64,000 nucleotides of DNA from Haemaphysalis longicornis (Eukaryota > Arthropoda > Arachnida > Ixodida > Ixodidae): assembly GCA_013339765.2 (NCBI GenBank), contig CM023449.1, positions 21,988,888 to 22,052,887 on the forward strand, given 5' to 3'. Of the stretch, positions 21,400 to 33,079 are shown piece by piece; the first letter of the stretch is position 1, and each line of letters starts with the position of its first letter. Made by a program: the position numbers and the translations under genes. The notes beneath the pieces are model-generated. The model saw only the letters and a list, made by a program, of their open reading frames with translations, was not told where the DNA came from and searched no databases.

Positions 21400-23450
21400 C
21401 TCTGGCGTTTTATTTGGCAGATTTCCAACTTAGCCGATCCTACCCCACCCCCCCTTTTCGTAGCTTTGTGTGGTTGCAGTGTTCACGCCGTGTGGACGAA
21501 ACAGCGAGCATCACGACGGGCACGACGGGGCGTGCAGCCGACTTGCAGAAAAGCGTGGTCGACGCTATCTGGTAAGCAGCTTCGCCTGCAACTCGCGTGA
21601 ACGTTTAGCTCGCAAACGAAGCGTTTAACAGAGGTTAGGCCATAGCGGGCTATCTGTCCTCGAGCGTTGTCGATGCTGGTTGACTTATCAACCACGTGGC
21701 CCCATAACTAGTTTTCAAATGTTCGTATCGGTGTTTTCACACCACAGCTGTCTCCGTAAGCCCCCGAATGAATTTCGGCTCACTTAAAAAATTAGCAGGA
21801 AATAAGCCTAAACCCTCCTATGCGTAACGGGATCTATCAACAGCAAGGGATGTACTGTTGCTGAACTAATTATTTTGGGAAAAAAAAAATTACGTCGAGC
21901 AAAAGTAGACAACCGGAAAGAAAAAGGAAAGAAACACAAAACTGGAAATAGGAACTAATTTGATTTTACCGGTATTATTGCTTCTGGCAATTATTCCTTC
22001 GTGTGAGTATTTCAGCTCGAGTTCATTACTGTTTGTTTTAATCTTGCGTAACAATCTATGTAGTGTAATGAGGTGGTTTATAATAAAGCTTAAGACAATT
22101 TAGTTTTCCTCGCGTTTCAGCATGCGTTCGTCGCCAATTCAGTCGATTTCTCTTTTTAACAAGAATACTATCCCTTTTGCCACCACGTTCCACTAGTATG
22201 GTAGTGCTTGTCAGTACCGTGTCAGATTCATTTATACCCCATTGAAACTGCTTTACTCTTGTATGGTGATATTGCAAATAGCTCTAGGTAATTGTTGAAA
22301 TGTCCAGGCTGTCATTGTTTCCGATCATTCTTGTTTATCCCTAAAGCTCATTACAACGGCTTGATTTTATCGATCCCGTTCCTTTCTTGCAAGCTGGATG
22401 GCTACAAGACAGTGGCGCATTATGAATGTAATTTGCTTATTTAAAAGAGCATACAGCATGTCCTGCTAAAGCTCGGTCTGACCAGTGGTGCAAGCCTGGA
22501 GAAACAGCATAGCTGGCGGCCCCTCTTCCTTCGTCGGAGAACCCGGCTGTTGCAGCCTGGCATGAATTTCCGAACTTGACGCCGAAATTTCTCCATGACT
22601 GGAAGAGAGAGAGGGGGACCTGTTGTTCCATGAGCTGGCGTAGCCAGCCGGGCTAGATACGCCAAGATGGGGCTGCGGATGATATGAAAAGCGTGCAAGA
22701 GAGTGGCAAGCAGGCACCCCATCGACAACTTCCGCGGTCACGCACCCGATCGACGTACCATCCACCGCACGCCGAAGAAAGTGCACGCGTTTCATTTGCT
22801 GCCGACAGTAAACACCGATTACGCGGCAACGCGTCTGCTGGTTAGTGCCTCGTGAGCCGAGGAGGAAGGGGGTGAAAAATGATGATGACAGATTTGCGTT
22901 GCCTAATGGTGGTGGTGGCGATAGGCAGGGAAACGGCCTTCGTGACCGTGGAAACGCTCGGTAGCCGCCCCCCTGCACTGGCCGCCTACAGACTCTCTCG
23001 TGCGACCCCACCCCCCCCCCTTCCCTTCCTCGCCGGCTGTCTCTGAGCGCTCGCTTTGTTGACACATGGGTTAGCCCAGTTAGTGAGGCTGTTTTCGCTG
23101 CAGGGTCATTCCGCGCATTATACCGGGCGTGTCTCCGGCATGTAATGAAATCTCCCGCGAGGGGCTCCGGGCATGAGAGCTCGAGGAATGCCGCAGCAAG
23201 GAAGGATATTATTACCATCGAACCGGACTAACCCATGCGCCGCATCTGTAATGCGCGATTACGCGATGCCATTTGTTTAAGGTTACGGGGACATTGCTCG
23301 TGCTGTCGATTCGTTCCGACCCATAGGCCGGGGACGATCGTGTCACCGGGCGATTGTTAATTTGGCCACGAAGGAACTACAGTGACCGAGGAGAATTACA
23401 AGGGCGCGGTGAACGGCGCGTGCTCAATACATGTCGCCGGGGTCGTGGGT
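21400..23450. other. Unassigned 2-kb spacer
   Basis: It contains the longest open frame in the window (22466-23218, minus, 250 codons). That frame is Ser/Arg/Pro-rich, has a poly-Pro stretch opposite a C-run, and shows no domain; it is treated as chance. Nothing else was recognised. Confidence 0.35.
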
Positions 23451-23454
23451 ATAA

Positions 23455-23885
23455 CCAGACTCCTTCAATGCTTCTCTGGTCATGAAACTCCAGGCCAAGT
23501 TTCGTACGGGGACAAAGGCGACCGCGAGGGGCGCAACCGCAGATCGGAGGGAATCGGGCGGCCGCCGCAGCTCTGCAGCCAGACGGCAGGCAGGAACGCA
23601 GTAGCAGCATGCCCGTTCTCAGCACATTTTTTCGCCCCTCACAAAATGATAAGTCCATTTGAGCGGCCCACGACACGTAAAGCGAAAGCGCACTGCTGAT
23701 AAGGCGGCGAGCGTCTATTTTATCTTATTCCGTGGTCCGTTCCCTGTCAAACGCGCTCTGACCACGCCCCCGGCTGCCCCCCCGATCAACACCAGCGCCG
23801 CGGCGCGGCAGCGAACAAAGCTCTCCCATAGCGTGACGGCGAAGTTTCATGACCAGAAAGGCATTGAAGGACTCTGGTATAACTT
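23455..23885. repeat. Inverted pair of a 40-bp motif
   Basis: At 23455-23505, read inverted, and at 23845-23885, read direct, the blocks GTTTCATGACCAGA, GGCATTGAAGGA and CTCTGGTATAAC correspond. The motif also resembles the hairpin at 29182-29208 (CCAGAGTCCTTCAATGG). The 340-bp middle is GC-rich and unassigned. It could be the two ends of a short TIR element. Confidence 0.55.
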
Positions 23886-24120
23886 CAGTAAAGCCTCGTT
23901 ATAAAGAAACCGCACTATTCGAAGTTTTTCACGGCCGTGACTGCAGTGTAGGGAAAGCTAATCATCCTCGTGGAGTGCTGCTTACAACTAATTCCGCTTG
24001 CAACAAAGTACCTCTCACAACAAAATACCGCTTACAACGAAGTGACGCTTACAACGAAGTACCGCTTACAACGAAGTACCGCGCACAACGAAGTACGAAG
24101 TCACGAAGACTTCGTTATAA
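23886..24120 (+). mobile_element. Possible pogo/Tigger-like MITE carrying a 17-bp array
   Basis: CAGTAAAGCCTCGTTATAAA at 23886 fits the CAGT..ACCTCGTTATAACGAA start common in pogo-type elements. ACTTCGTTATAAG near 24110 resembles its inverted inner part, but a proper right terminus with CTG was not found. The interior is mostly a 17-bp tandem array. Confidence 0.45.
23980..24096 (+). repeat. 17-bp tandem array, seven units
   Basis: Units of GCTTACAACGAAGTACC, starting at 23980, 23996, 24013, 24030, 24047, 24064 and 24081, become more alike towards the right. The unit resembles the TTCGTTATAACGAA motif of the flanking element end, so it may have grown from a subterminal repeat. Confidence 0.9.
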
Positions 24121-24830
24121 GTGCTTACACCATGTTTATAGCAGGTGTCGGAGTGAACGCACACCGATCGTAGGGTTTTTGTTACGGGCACTTAAATACC
24201 GTTTTGAGTAAATTACCAAAGCTTCAAATGCATGCGGCTTTTCCCTTTTGTCGTCCGGGTGGTCATTCGGCTGATCCGTTTGTTACTGGGTTTTGTTATT
24301 CGGTGAATGTAATATGTCAAAAGGCCGAAGTCTTCCGGCGGTTATATGCGATGGCACAGCGTTAGGCCACACTCACAGAGGGTACTCACGAGCTCAAGTG
24401 CGAAGCTATCACAGTTGGCGCCGTGAGACTATAGGACATGCTGACCTATAAGAAGGTAATTTGTGTCACAGAAACGCGAAAAATGACGATGAAGGTAAAA
24501 TATATTTTAAAAATGAAAATACAATTTCAATGAATATATGAACCCTGGTATCAAAGTAATACAACTGCGGTCTATACTCTGTCGTTTTCAATTTATTAAA
24601 AAAATGTTAGTATGAATGTAGCCCCACTTTTGAAGCTTATACTCTCCCTTGGGAATTAATACTGAACAATTTTGGTTGTGCGTTTCCCGTTTGTGATCGA
24701 AGAGTGTGAATTTTCCTTACAGTTTTAGAAATTTCACGAATTCCGTTCGGTTTGATGTCTTCGGAATGCACATATGGCTAAGAGGCGTGTACATGGTAGC
24801 AGAAACGGACTCAAACCGCTCCAGAAGATG
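24120..24830. other. Unassigned AT-rich spacer
   Basis: No gene or repeat match was found within the window. Confidence 0.4.
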
Positions 24831-24834
24831 AATT

Positions 24835-25545
24835 GAAAAAACATTGGCCGCGTATCTGCTCCTTTCGTTGCAAATGTCGTCAAAAGACGATAGTCTTTAT
24901 CGACTTTTGCCAAGTAAATGCCTCCCTTCGCTTTCCCGCTCACCTCTCATGTTGTTCCTGTTGCGTCGCGCTCCTCCCAAGGTAAAGACGCCCTTGAAAG
25001 GTTTGCTTAAATCATTTTAAATTTCCCGCGTTCCACTGCTTCAAACCGGGTGTCTCGATGCCAACGGTGCCGTACGACCAAGACACGCGTGTGAATCGCG
25101 GCGCCCTACTTCAACGTTTATAGAACCGCTGCCACTTGATTTCTTCAAATGCCGCCAGAAGCTATATGGCGCGGGCGACAGCAGGCGACGGCGGAGTGAT
25201 ATTTTTTTCTTGAGTTGATGAAATATTTAATCTCGCCAAAATCAAACATGTACGATTTTTTATAAAGGAACGCTGCAAATATCACTTCTGTATTAATTTG
25301 TTGTCTTATATATGCGTAATGTCTTGTTGTTCTTCAACAATATTGACAAGTATGAAGATTACACCGGACTTAGACGGGCACATTTAGCTGTGACTATATA
25401 AGACTATTGCGCAGGCATTGTTTTACTTTGGCCGGGTGGCTGAATCGAGTCACAGACAGACAGATGGACAGACAGACAGACAGACATACAGACAGACCAA
25501 AATTTCTGGGTTTAAGTAGCCCAAGAAAGACTATCGTCTTTAAAA
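24835..25545 (+). repeat. Dispersed repeat B, copy 2 (uninterrupted)
   Basis: The palindromic AAAGACGATAGTCTTT at 24883-24898 is matched by AAAGACTATCGTCTTT at 25526-25541, its inverse, so the element has inverted ends. Inner blocks (AAGTAAATGCCTCCCTTC, GGTGTCTCGATGCCA, CTACTTCAACGTTTATAGAA) match copy 1 inverted and copy 3 direct. The site equivalent to the copy 1 insertion (AAGTAAATGCC and its neighbours) is intact. It ends in a CAGA microsatellite and AAGTAGCCCAAGAAAGAC. Confidence 0.85.
25451..25497 (+). repeat. (CAGA)n microsatellite
   Basis: Eleven or so imperfect CAGA units lie inside repeat B. The complementary GTCT form occurs at the equivalent place in the inverted copy (about 19770-19792), so it is a fixed part of the family. 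Confidence 0.9.
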
Positions 25546-25564
25546 AAAGGCTGATGATGACTAT

Positions 25565-25930
25565 ACACCGTAATGGCAAATTTGTGCGCAACGCGAACTG
25601 AAGTCTTCTCGGTCCCGGCGCATAGAGCTTCTCCGTTTCAGGAAGTGATAGCGTGAAGAGAGAACGCACGGCGGAGCGCGCTTTCTGCCTTTACCTCGCA
25701 GCGCGTCGCCGCCGAGCATGTTGTAAATCGTATATCACCGGCAAATGTCAGCCACAGTGTCACTAGATAAGTGACACTACTCAGCCATGGTAAGCCCCCT
25801 GCGTCGGCAGCGCGAACTGCGTCTCGCGAAGTGAACGCGTCAACACCGAGCGCATAACGGCACGCGCTGCTATGGCGCCATCTCGCAGCGCGTCGCCACC
25901 GCCCAGCATGTCTGACTGCCTCCAACTTAC
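25565..25930 (+). repeat. GC-rich dispersed repeat, copies 2 and 3 in tandem
   Basis: 25565-25760 matches 1330-1525 (GCGCAACGCGAACTG, CTCGCAGCGCGTCGCCGCC, GAGCATGTTGT), and 25790-25930 repeats the second half again. It is placed directly after repeat B. Confidence 0.6.
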
Positions 25931-26089
25931 ACTTTTGTCACAGTTTTCTTTCCGTCTTCGGATCTCCCTTCTTTCGCTCGGACAACGCCGCCATCAAACT
26001 ACAGCAGGAGGCGCCAGAGTGCTGCGCACTGAAATTTAAGAAAACTACCCAAAATACAGAACGTCATACTGATATCGGTTCTACCCCGT

Positions 26090-26370
26090 TCATTCGGTGC
26101 CGTGTAAAGGCATGTTAACGAACAGTTGCAAAGCCCGGGTGCCGCCTCCAACACCATCGGCGTTAAACAGCGGCGGGTGAATAGCGGCGTAGGAAGTTTC
26201 CAGGCTCGCTTCGGTCAGGCTGAGCTTCTTCGACGATGCACCTCGCGCCGCAGGCCTGGCATGTCCGAACGGTGACGTCGCCCGGGTGCCGTGTGGCGCA
26301 TTTCCAAACGCTTCGCTCCACAGAACACCCACGTGACATGTCTGTTAGCGCGATGGAGAACGGTAATTCA
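26090..26370 (-). repeat. Dispersed repeat E, copy 3
   Basis: Read inverted it has CATGTCACGTGGGTGTTCTG, GAGCGAAGCGTTTGGAAA and GGGCGACGTCACC blocks. It forms an inverted pair with 26520-26720, yet both also contain GGTGAATAGCGGCGT in direct orientation, so the arrangement is not a simple palindrome. Confidence 0.65.
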
Positions 26371-26519
26371 ACGGGATCATTGGCTGTGCCCAAATCTAAA
26401 GCGACCTAAAACGCACCAAATCACCATTATTCAGAAATACAACGCGTAGATTTGAGTTTAGAAAGAAAAAGGTTTAGAAAATGAAATTAAGCAATTAAAA
26501 AAAAGCCTGAGAGATCCAC

Positions 26520-26800
26520 CTGCTGGGGCTCGAACCGATGCCGCCATCGCCAGTACTCAGTACTCTACATCGAAGCAACAGAGCCCGAACGGTGGTCCCG
26601 TTGTAGCAGGCGCTCAAAAGAATTAGCGCTTGCAGTGACATCACACATGTCACGTGGTGCTCTGTGCAGCGAAGCGTTTGGAAACACGCTGCCGGGTGCT
26701 AGGGCCACAGCACCAGCATCCAGAGTTGCGGCACATGCTGGAAAAGGTGCTTCGGGAGGGCAGGTGAATAGCGGCGTTGTGGGCTGTCGCCCGAAGTGTA
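26520..26800 (+). repeat. Dispersed repeat E, copy 4, with tRNA-like head
   Basis: It has GTGACATCACACATGTCACG, GTGCAGCGAAGCGTTTGGAA and GCCGGGTGCTAGGG. A minus-strand B-box-like CATCGGTTCGAGCCCC lies at 26526-26541, with a TGTAGAGTACTGAGTACTGG stretch before it. This suggests the E family is tRNA-derived or often carries a tRNA-like segment. Confidence 0.6.
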
Positions 26801-28940
26801 CGTTATAACCCAACGCGGTTCAAACAGGTTAGCTCGAGGAAATACCTAGTCGACGTCGTTGAGTTGATCTCACCGTAGTAGCAGTGGATAAATATTTTGT
26901 CCGTCCTGATTTCATTCCGAGTGAAGGAGTGAGAACTGCAAGCTTACTTTTCGTACGTATGAATGAAATCTTCATTCGTAAAGGTATCGAGCGTCGGAGT
27001 GGTCATGAAAGGTGAATGTTAATAGCGACGCAACCTGCATCCGCTTTCGACTCCCTTCGACCAGAATGGCACAACTTCGGTTAAAGAAACACCACTAGAT
27101 CTCATAGGAATAGAGCGGAGAAATGACAGGCATTTCATCATTTGCCGAAACAACAATGCAGGCGTAAAATAACGTTAGGGTCGATGGGTAAGCAATAAGA
27201 ATATGTCTGAGCACGAACAAAAAGTGGCAAAAATGTGAATGAATGATGATTCCGGACACGCTGCAAGGCGAACAAACGCTTGCGTTCGACGACTCTGGAC
27301 TTCAACCGGAACCTTGCACGAGAGCGGGTCTCATCGGAATGATGGCTCGCAGCGCGCCCTACCCCTGTGGGGCCAACCCGCTTGGCCCGGTCCGGTAATC
27401 GTCGCCGAATTCTGAATAATCACCCTAGCAAACAGCCAGGGCTGGCGCGGCCCTTAACCGCTCTGGTTTGAGCCACAAACAGTCCCCGCCCGGCACCTGA
27501 GGTCCAACCGCGGCATCCGAAACGACCTTGCCCAGACATCGATTTGCGGCTTTGGCCCGGCCCTTGGTCGTTTGTCGGTGCGCCGACCATCCCAGAAATG
27601 GATGCGTTCCCGTCTATCACCGGCAAGGGGCAGCGACGACACCTAGATCGAAAAAAGCCTCCGTATCATCGTCTCGCGCGGTTTTCGCGTAAAGTGGGCC
27701 GCAGGCTTCGTACACCTGTGGTGATGTTTCCATTTCAAAGTTAACCGCTAAAAAAGAAAAAAAAATCGTCTATTAGACAGTGAAGACATCACGCCGATGC
27801 TTGCTCCTTTTTCTTGGAGGTGTCAAAAGGGGGCGGGGTAGTGGGTAAGGGAACATCTCAAGTAAAGCACAGAAGGTGAGAGATTTGATGCACGCAACGC
27901 AACGCAACAAATGCCGGCCACTCCCCGACTGGCTCGCGCGCCGAGGCTGTTGCCAAGCCAAGCCAAGCAAAGCCGAGACACTCGGGGCTGCAGGGGCGCG
28001 CTACATGGCGTGCGTGGTTAGGTGCGCTATGCGACTGAGGGCGACGTTGATTAATGAAGAGCGTGCTTTCGGGACCTCTTTCGTCTCCATTAATCAGTCC
28101 CTCCCTCTTAGTCCGTTTCCTTGACTGTAGTCTTCGGCGGCGGGCGCTTTGTCGGTGCGTACGCATGCATTTGAGTGCGTACGTACGCGAGAGTTGCCAC
28201 TTCGTGACTTGCGCGCCATTTATTGGCGTATGCCTTTCCCTACCCCCCGTTCTAATGCCCCCGCTGTTTGCATCTGAACGGACCTATTACGCGGCTGTTT
28301 GCGAAGCAATAACGCCAAATGGCTTCTCCGGCCCTGTAACGTGCTAGCGCGTGCGAATGCATGCACGTACAGCTGTGGTGGTGTCTCGGAATGGTGGGGG
28401 TGATTCGAGGCTCATTCGTTCGAAGAGCCACACCTCCCACCCACACTTGAATAATGGCAATCAAGTGGGTTCTGTTTACGTTTAATTTATTTCATGGTGG
28501 GAGTGACTAATGACATCTTTAGCTGCGCGGTGTCTGTATTGAAGATCAATACGCGTGTATGTGAGTGCATTGCCTGCGCTATAGATGTGTGCAAGATAGG
28601 ATGATACGAGAGCTCTACCGAGGCTAGTTTGCGGCACTTAGGGACTTCAGTTGTCATTCGCACACTCCAAAAATAAATGGCGTGATTAGTAGACCCTCAA
28701 TCTAACCTTTATTCTCTGCACTGGGCATGAGACATCTTAATCTTTTATAATAAACATCTTTATTATTGCTTTTGTATGTTATACCTTGCAATTATCTCCT
28801 CACTTGGGAAAAAACCTAAGGCATTAAGATACCATGTGATCTGTACCTGTACCGTTGACGTAACTTTGCAGCGCACAGTACAACGACGGAAGGAAAAACA
28901 CAAGGCAGGGGCTCAGTTTCAAATAATAATTTTATAGCAA
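26800..28940. other. Unassigned 2.1-kb spacer
   Basis: Short frames without domains. 27270-27640 and 27880-28020 are GC-rich. No repeat partner was noticed in the window. Confidence 0.4.
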
Positions 28941-28947
28941 TCCCGGT

Positions 28948-29012
28948 GTAAAATCATAGCAATCATGGTGTAAAATCACGGTGTAAAATCGGCTTCGCGG
29001 TGTAAAATCATG
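28948..29012 (+). repeat. GGTGTAAAATC short repeats (four)
   Basis: GGTGTAAAATC occurs four times at irregular spacing (about 28949, 28970, 28980 and 28999), ending at the TIR element that starts at 29017. Confidence 0.8.
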
Positions 29013-29016
29013 TCGA

Positions 29017-29177
29017 CAATGGGCCTCCTCGATTTACCAGTCCCGGACGGTCCGCGGGCAGTCCGAGGACTGCGTTCGGACCGGAAGTCCCATAGGAATA
29101 CATGCGAAAATAGAGCACCGGATCGCGTCTCGGGCAGTCCGCGGACGATCCGGGACTGATAATCGAGGAGGCTCAAT
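29017..29177. mobile_element. 161-bp long-TIR MITE
   Basis: The left arm 29017-29070 and right arm 29127-29177 are inverted copies: GCCTCCTCGATT, AGTCCCGGA, GTCCGCGG.CAGTCCGAG. They cover most of the element, leaving a loop of about 56 bp. It has no coding capacity. Flanking duplication is not obvious. Confidence 0.8.
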
Positions 29178-29181
29178 GTAA

Positions 29182-29208
29182 TACCAGAGTCCTTCAATGG
29201 ACTCTGGT
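29182..29208. repeat. Perfect 11-bp hairpin
   Basis: TACCAGAGTCC and GGACTCTGGTA flank a TTCAA-type loop, immediately after the MITE. The same wording occurs in the inverted pair at 23455-23885. Confidence 0.8.
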
Positions 29209-29209
29209 A

Positions 29210-32200
29210 ATACTAACTGCCCAAGCTTCCGCCTTCTCAGGGCGGGGAGTCTCAGGGTTGGGGATTCCAAGCCTCTCCCTATTGACTTAGAAGCCAGAGG
29301 CACCCTGCAGGGCTCAGTCCGCTCCTCTCTTCTTTTCCCGATCGCCTTCCTCGATCTCCCTCCGAAACTCTGCGCCATTCGCCACATTCATCACGTCCAG
29401 TATGCAGTACTATCTGAACTGGCCCGGACTCATCAGGAAATACACAAGAGGCTCTTCAAACTGCCACAGATATTTTTAGCCATTACGCCTTATCGGAGGG
29501 TCTTCGATGTTCCCCTAAAAAACACGACCTCTTCGTTGGGAAGCCTTCTCTAGCGTCCATTCGCGAAACTACCAGAGTTATTCTCGATGAGCGCCTCATC
29601 CCGCCCAGGCCTTCACCCCGTATTCTTGGCCTGACTACCCAGGCCCACACTTGCGGCAACCAAACCATCGCTCATCTACCGGAATAAGTGCTTTTCATGG
29701 TGTGGTGTCAGCACCCTTAGTGGGAATTCTAGTTTTTACAGTGGGTTTACAAGGGCGCTGCAATATAATTTGTAACATATCTTTAGTGAAAAGCTGAATG
29801 CTTATCCCTTTTTTTTTGTCGTCTTGAACATGTTGCTTATACGGAAGATATTGAGGGAGGCTAGGACAAAGTCACAAATCAATCATGCTGCCCAAGTAAA
29901 CGGCTGGTCAGGCTCAAAACATTTGATGTTGACAGTGGTTCAGCGTTAGTAACAACTCATTAGAATTTTCTGGGAGAAACTTAGGCATTATGAAAGTAAG
30001 TTACACAGGACCAGTCCGACTTTGAAATCAATTCTGTGAAAATTTTCTCGACAAACAATTTATAGCACGTCTTGCACATCCACATCTATGAGTGGAAACT
30101 AGAAAATGGGGATCGCTTATATTAGCGCGTAGAGTGAAGGCTTCTGGCGGCGTTAGTATGTTTCACAGAGCACGAGCTATTAGATTACCTGCCCGATCAT
30201 TAACACATAAAGTTGTTTGTTGCGGCAATTAAAAATACAATCCTTATTGTTGAAAGTCAGCAGTGCAGTCAGTGTAATACGTATGACTACCATCAGGAAG
30301 ATTAGTGTTCGTCATCCACTACCAGGATGTAGTTTGTGCGTATGTGTTTGTGTGTCAAGTGATGGAATATGTGATATGTTACTTAAATCTGAACGAAGGC
30401 GGTTAATTAATAGCTGGGTGATCGATATATACTTGACAGTATAATGTTCTTGCCCCAGGACAGAATTCGACGCATCCATCTTCATCCAAACATGCGAGGC
30501 AGAATTGCCACCTAGGTTTAAAGCTAACTACGGATAAATTAATATTGACTAGCCGCCATGAGTTAATGCACTACGATGACAGTGTTCAGCTGAGTACGAT
30601 GGAAGACAGTCTGGGGTCCTGTCTCAATCACACAGTGAAATTTCAGGAAGACAGAAAACCGAAAAAATTATCTGTACAAAATATAGGATCTACTTATATT
30701 AAACTCAGTGTTTTAGAACACTGCTGGCATAAAAAGATTACATTATAATATCATAACCCCTCCCTCTCATGATTCAATCGCCTGGATTAGCTTCTTCTGG
30801 AAGAAATGACGTAGCGGATCCTTATCTCATAATGCGGTCTCGTTCGAAGGAAAGGCTACGCTGTGGGGCGCACGCAACGCTGACAAGAGATTGGAGGTCG
30901 CGGTTTAAACAAACGCACTCCTTACTGAGTGGCACCCAAACACAACTGACATGGGAACGCAATTAGACCTCCGGGCTTCCACATGTCAAGAAGCCATCTA
31001 TACGCGGCGCTTAGTACACATCAAGGACAACTGTCCGAACGACAATAGAGATGTCGACGGGCCACGCCGAGAGGACGCTTGTAATACAAGGGGAGAAGAC
31101 CTGAGCCTCGCCTAGAGTTGCCGCGCACAAGGAGAACCAGTAAGGTCGGAACCGAGCCCAACCTGCCCGGTATTGAGAGTAAAAAAAAAGAGAGACCTTA
31201 CTCCGAACGTTCAGGCAAATCAGTCGAGCGTCGTTGCGTTGGCACGGAGACAATAGCTGATTTCAATCTTCGCCTTGTGCTGCGCGCACAAAAAGAACGC
31301 CTCCGGCGAGGGAAATGAGTGGCCGAAAGGCAATTAACGCGAAGAATTCGAGAAACCTTCCACGAGGGGAGAATAATTTCGGCTCACAAAGGGATCGCGG
31401 CGATTCATCGGTCTTCATCAGTCATTTAAGGCCGTTCCGCTCTCGGCACGCATATGTCGAAGCAGTTGAGACTCGCGCGACTCGCCAAGGCAGCTTCCGA
31501 CTCTTCGTTTATCCGGTTAGCCTCGCTCAGTCCTGTGCACTGTGCGCACCTGTAGGGCGCCCGAAGACGTCTGAGTCTTTCACCTAGCGTCGTTCGCGGA
31601 GCGCAAAATAAAAAAAATAGTAATGACGCGGGAGTTTTCGAAATGACAAGAAATCGGCGACCTATCACTGCGCAGGGGAACTAACCGGAAGGACGTTGAT
31701 GTCCTGCTTCATATGCACGGCTCCTGAGCCTCCTAGGTCACGTGGTACCTGTGCTCTCCAAGTAGCGCATTCTCGTTTCAACCGCGTTCTCTTTGCATTA
31801 ATTTGGACGCACCGCCTAAACCAATCTATCAATCGCCCCCGTCGTCTTCCAGACTCCGGAGCTTCTCATTTGAATGATATCCGCGTCCTCGTCGTTTCAA
31901 ACGAGGGCTGCTCAGTCTCACGCGCTGGCGATAACAAACCTGCCGCTTTTCCACTTCGGGATACCCGTACTTGCCCTAGCCACACTAGTGAAATTTCGCG
32001 GCTCAAGATTGCTACGCGCATGCGCCAAGCGTTCAGCGAATGGGAATGCAAATACGAGATAGCGAAAAGCGAAGCTTGCGAGCACAAGCGAGATTTCAAC
32101 CGGAGGATCAGAGCTCCTCCAATACCCCGCTCTTCCATGCAACCGTTCACCACCATTGCCTCATTTGTACATACATGTAAACTAAAAACAGCAAGGACCT

Positions 32201-32630
32201 ACGAATTCATTAGCTATGATGGATCAGCAGCCCGTCGTGCTTTGTGATAAGCTTTCGCTACGGTGCCTTCTCAATGCAACATTGTGATACCTTTAACATT
32301 GTCCAAAACTGCCTCCGCCAGGTTACTTAAACAGTTTCACGCCTGCCTTTTTATTTTATTTTATTCAAGCCAAGTACAGTATCCCAAGGATTCTCACGTG
32401 AGCCATTAACAGAACTCAATCAAGCAACTATTCCAAAGCACTGACAATGAGCAGCAAAAGTTGTCCCGAAGCGTCCCCCTTCCTCTCGAAGAAATAAAAA
32501 GAAACGTTTTCTGCGTGAAGAGCGGAACAAAATATACTATCTGTACGTCAATATCTTTTCGGTCTCAGCCTTTTGTTCGGGTATTGGAAAGGGACATAGC
32601 GAACTGAGCATGTTCTTATTTTTTTAAAAG
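29210..32630. other. Unassigned 3.4-kb spacer
   Basis: Nothing recognisable was found. The 118-codon frame at 29197-29553 and the 183-codon frame at 31696-32247 show no domain. A TTTTATTTTATTTTATTC stretch at about 32350-32367 may be the 3' tail of a minus-strand LINE without coding sequence. Confidence 0.35.
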
Positions 32631-32927
32631 CGAAGTTTTAGTGTTCTTTCTGATGCGTCTGTAACGCGAAAACGCCCTGCAGGAAAGCCACGTGTCCTCT
32701 GACGATGATGATGAATGATCGCGGGTGATGGGAAGAAAAGAAAACCGCTTCCCGTGGCCAGAATCGAACCTGGGTCTCTTGCGTTATGAAGCCGGCGTCT
32801 ATCCGATTGCTCCATTTGGACATGGTCGAAGCGGTTGGGAAAACTCCGACGACAACCAAAGAATCCGTCACGAGAAAACTTCGCGTTCATCCATCGTCGT
32901 CGTCAGACGGAGGGGTGCATGATTTTT
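32631..32927 (-). repeat. tRNA-like dispersed repeat G, copy 2
   Basis: The better-preserved copy of 6311-6604. On the minus strand: GCAATCGGATAGACGCCGGC (A-box region) and ACCCAGGTTCGATTCTGG (intact B box). The outer ends GCGAAGTTTTAGTG and, inverted, GCGAAGTTTTCTCGTG agree for ten bases, which suggests a TIR element or a foldback. TSD not resolved. Confidence 0.75.
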
Positions 32928-33027
32928 GTTTCGTTTTTCCAGCTCTCCACCACGGCCATTCCCTGAAATCACTATTAAGCTCAATGAAATGATCACTAAA
33001 TCACGCCAACTAAATCACGCCAATATC

Positions 33028-33079
33028 AAGCATGAACACGCGTGTTCATGCTTAACATTTTTCCCACGGGGGAAAAATG
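33028..33079. repeat. Two adjacent palindromes
   Basis: A perfect 26-bp palindrome with half-site AAGCATGAACACG covers 33028-33053. It is followed after two bases by a stem CATTTTTCCC / GGGAAAAATG (33056-33079) with a 4-base loop. A duplicated AAATCACGCCAA lies just before. Confidence 0.9.

Noticed and set aside
22466..23218. 250-codon minus-strand open frame as a gene
   Set aside because: It has no domain, signal peptide or repeat structure. Its composition follows GC-rich sequence and a C-run, and shadow frames overlap it. Transcript data would be needed.
23980..24096. CRISPR-like array
   Set aside because: The 17-bp units are directly adjacent with no spacers and lie next to a transposon-like terminus in a eukaryotic genome.
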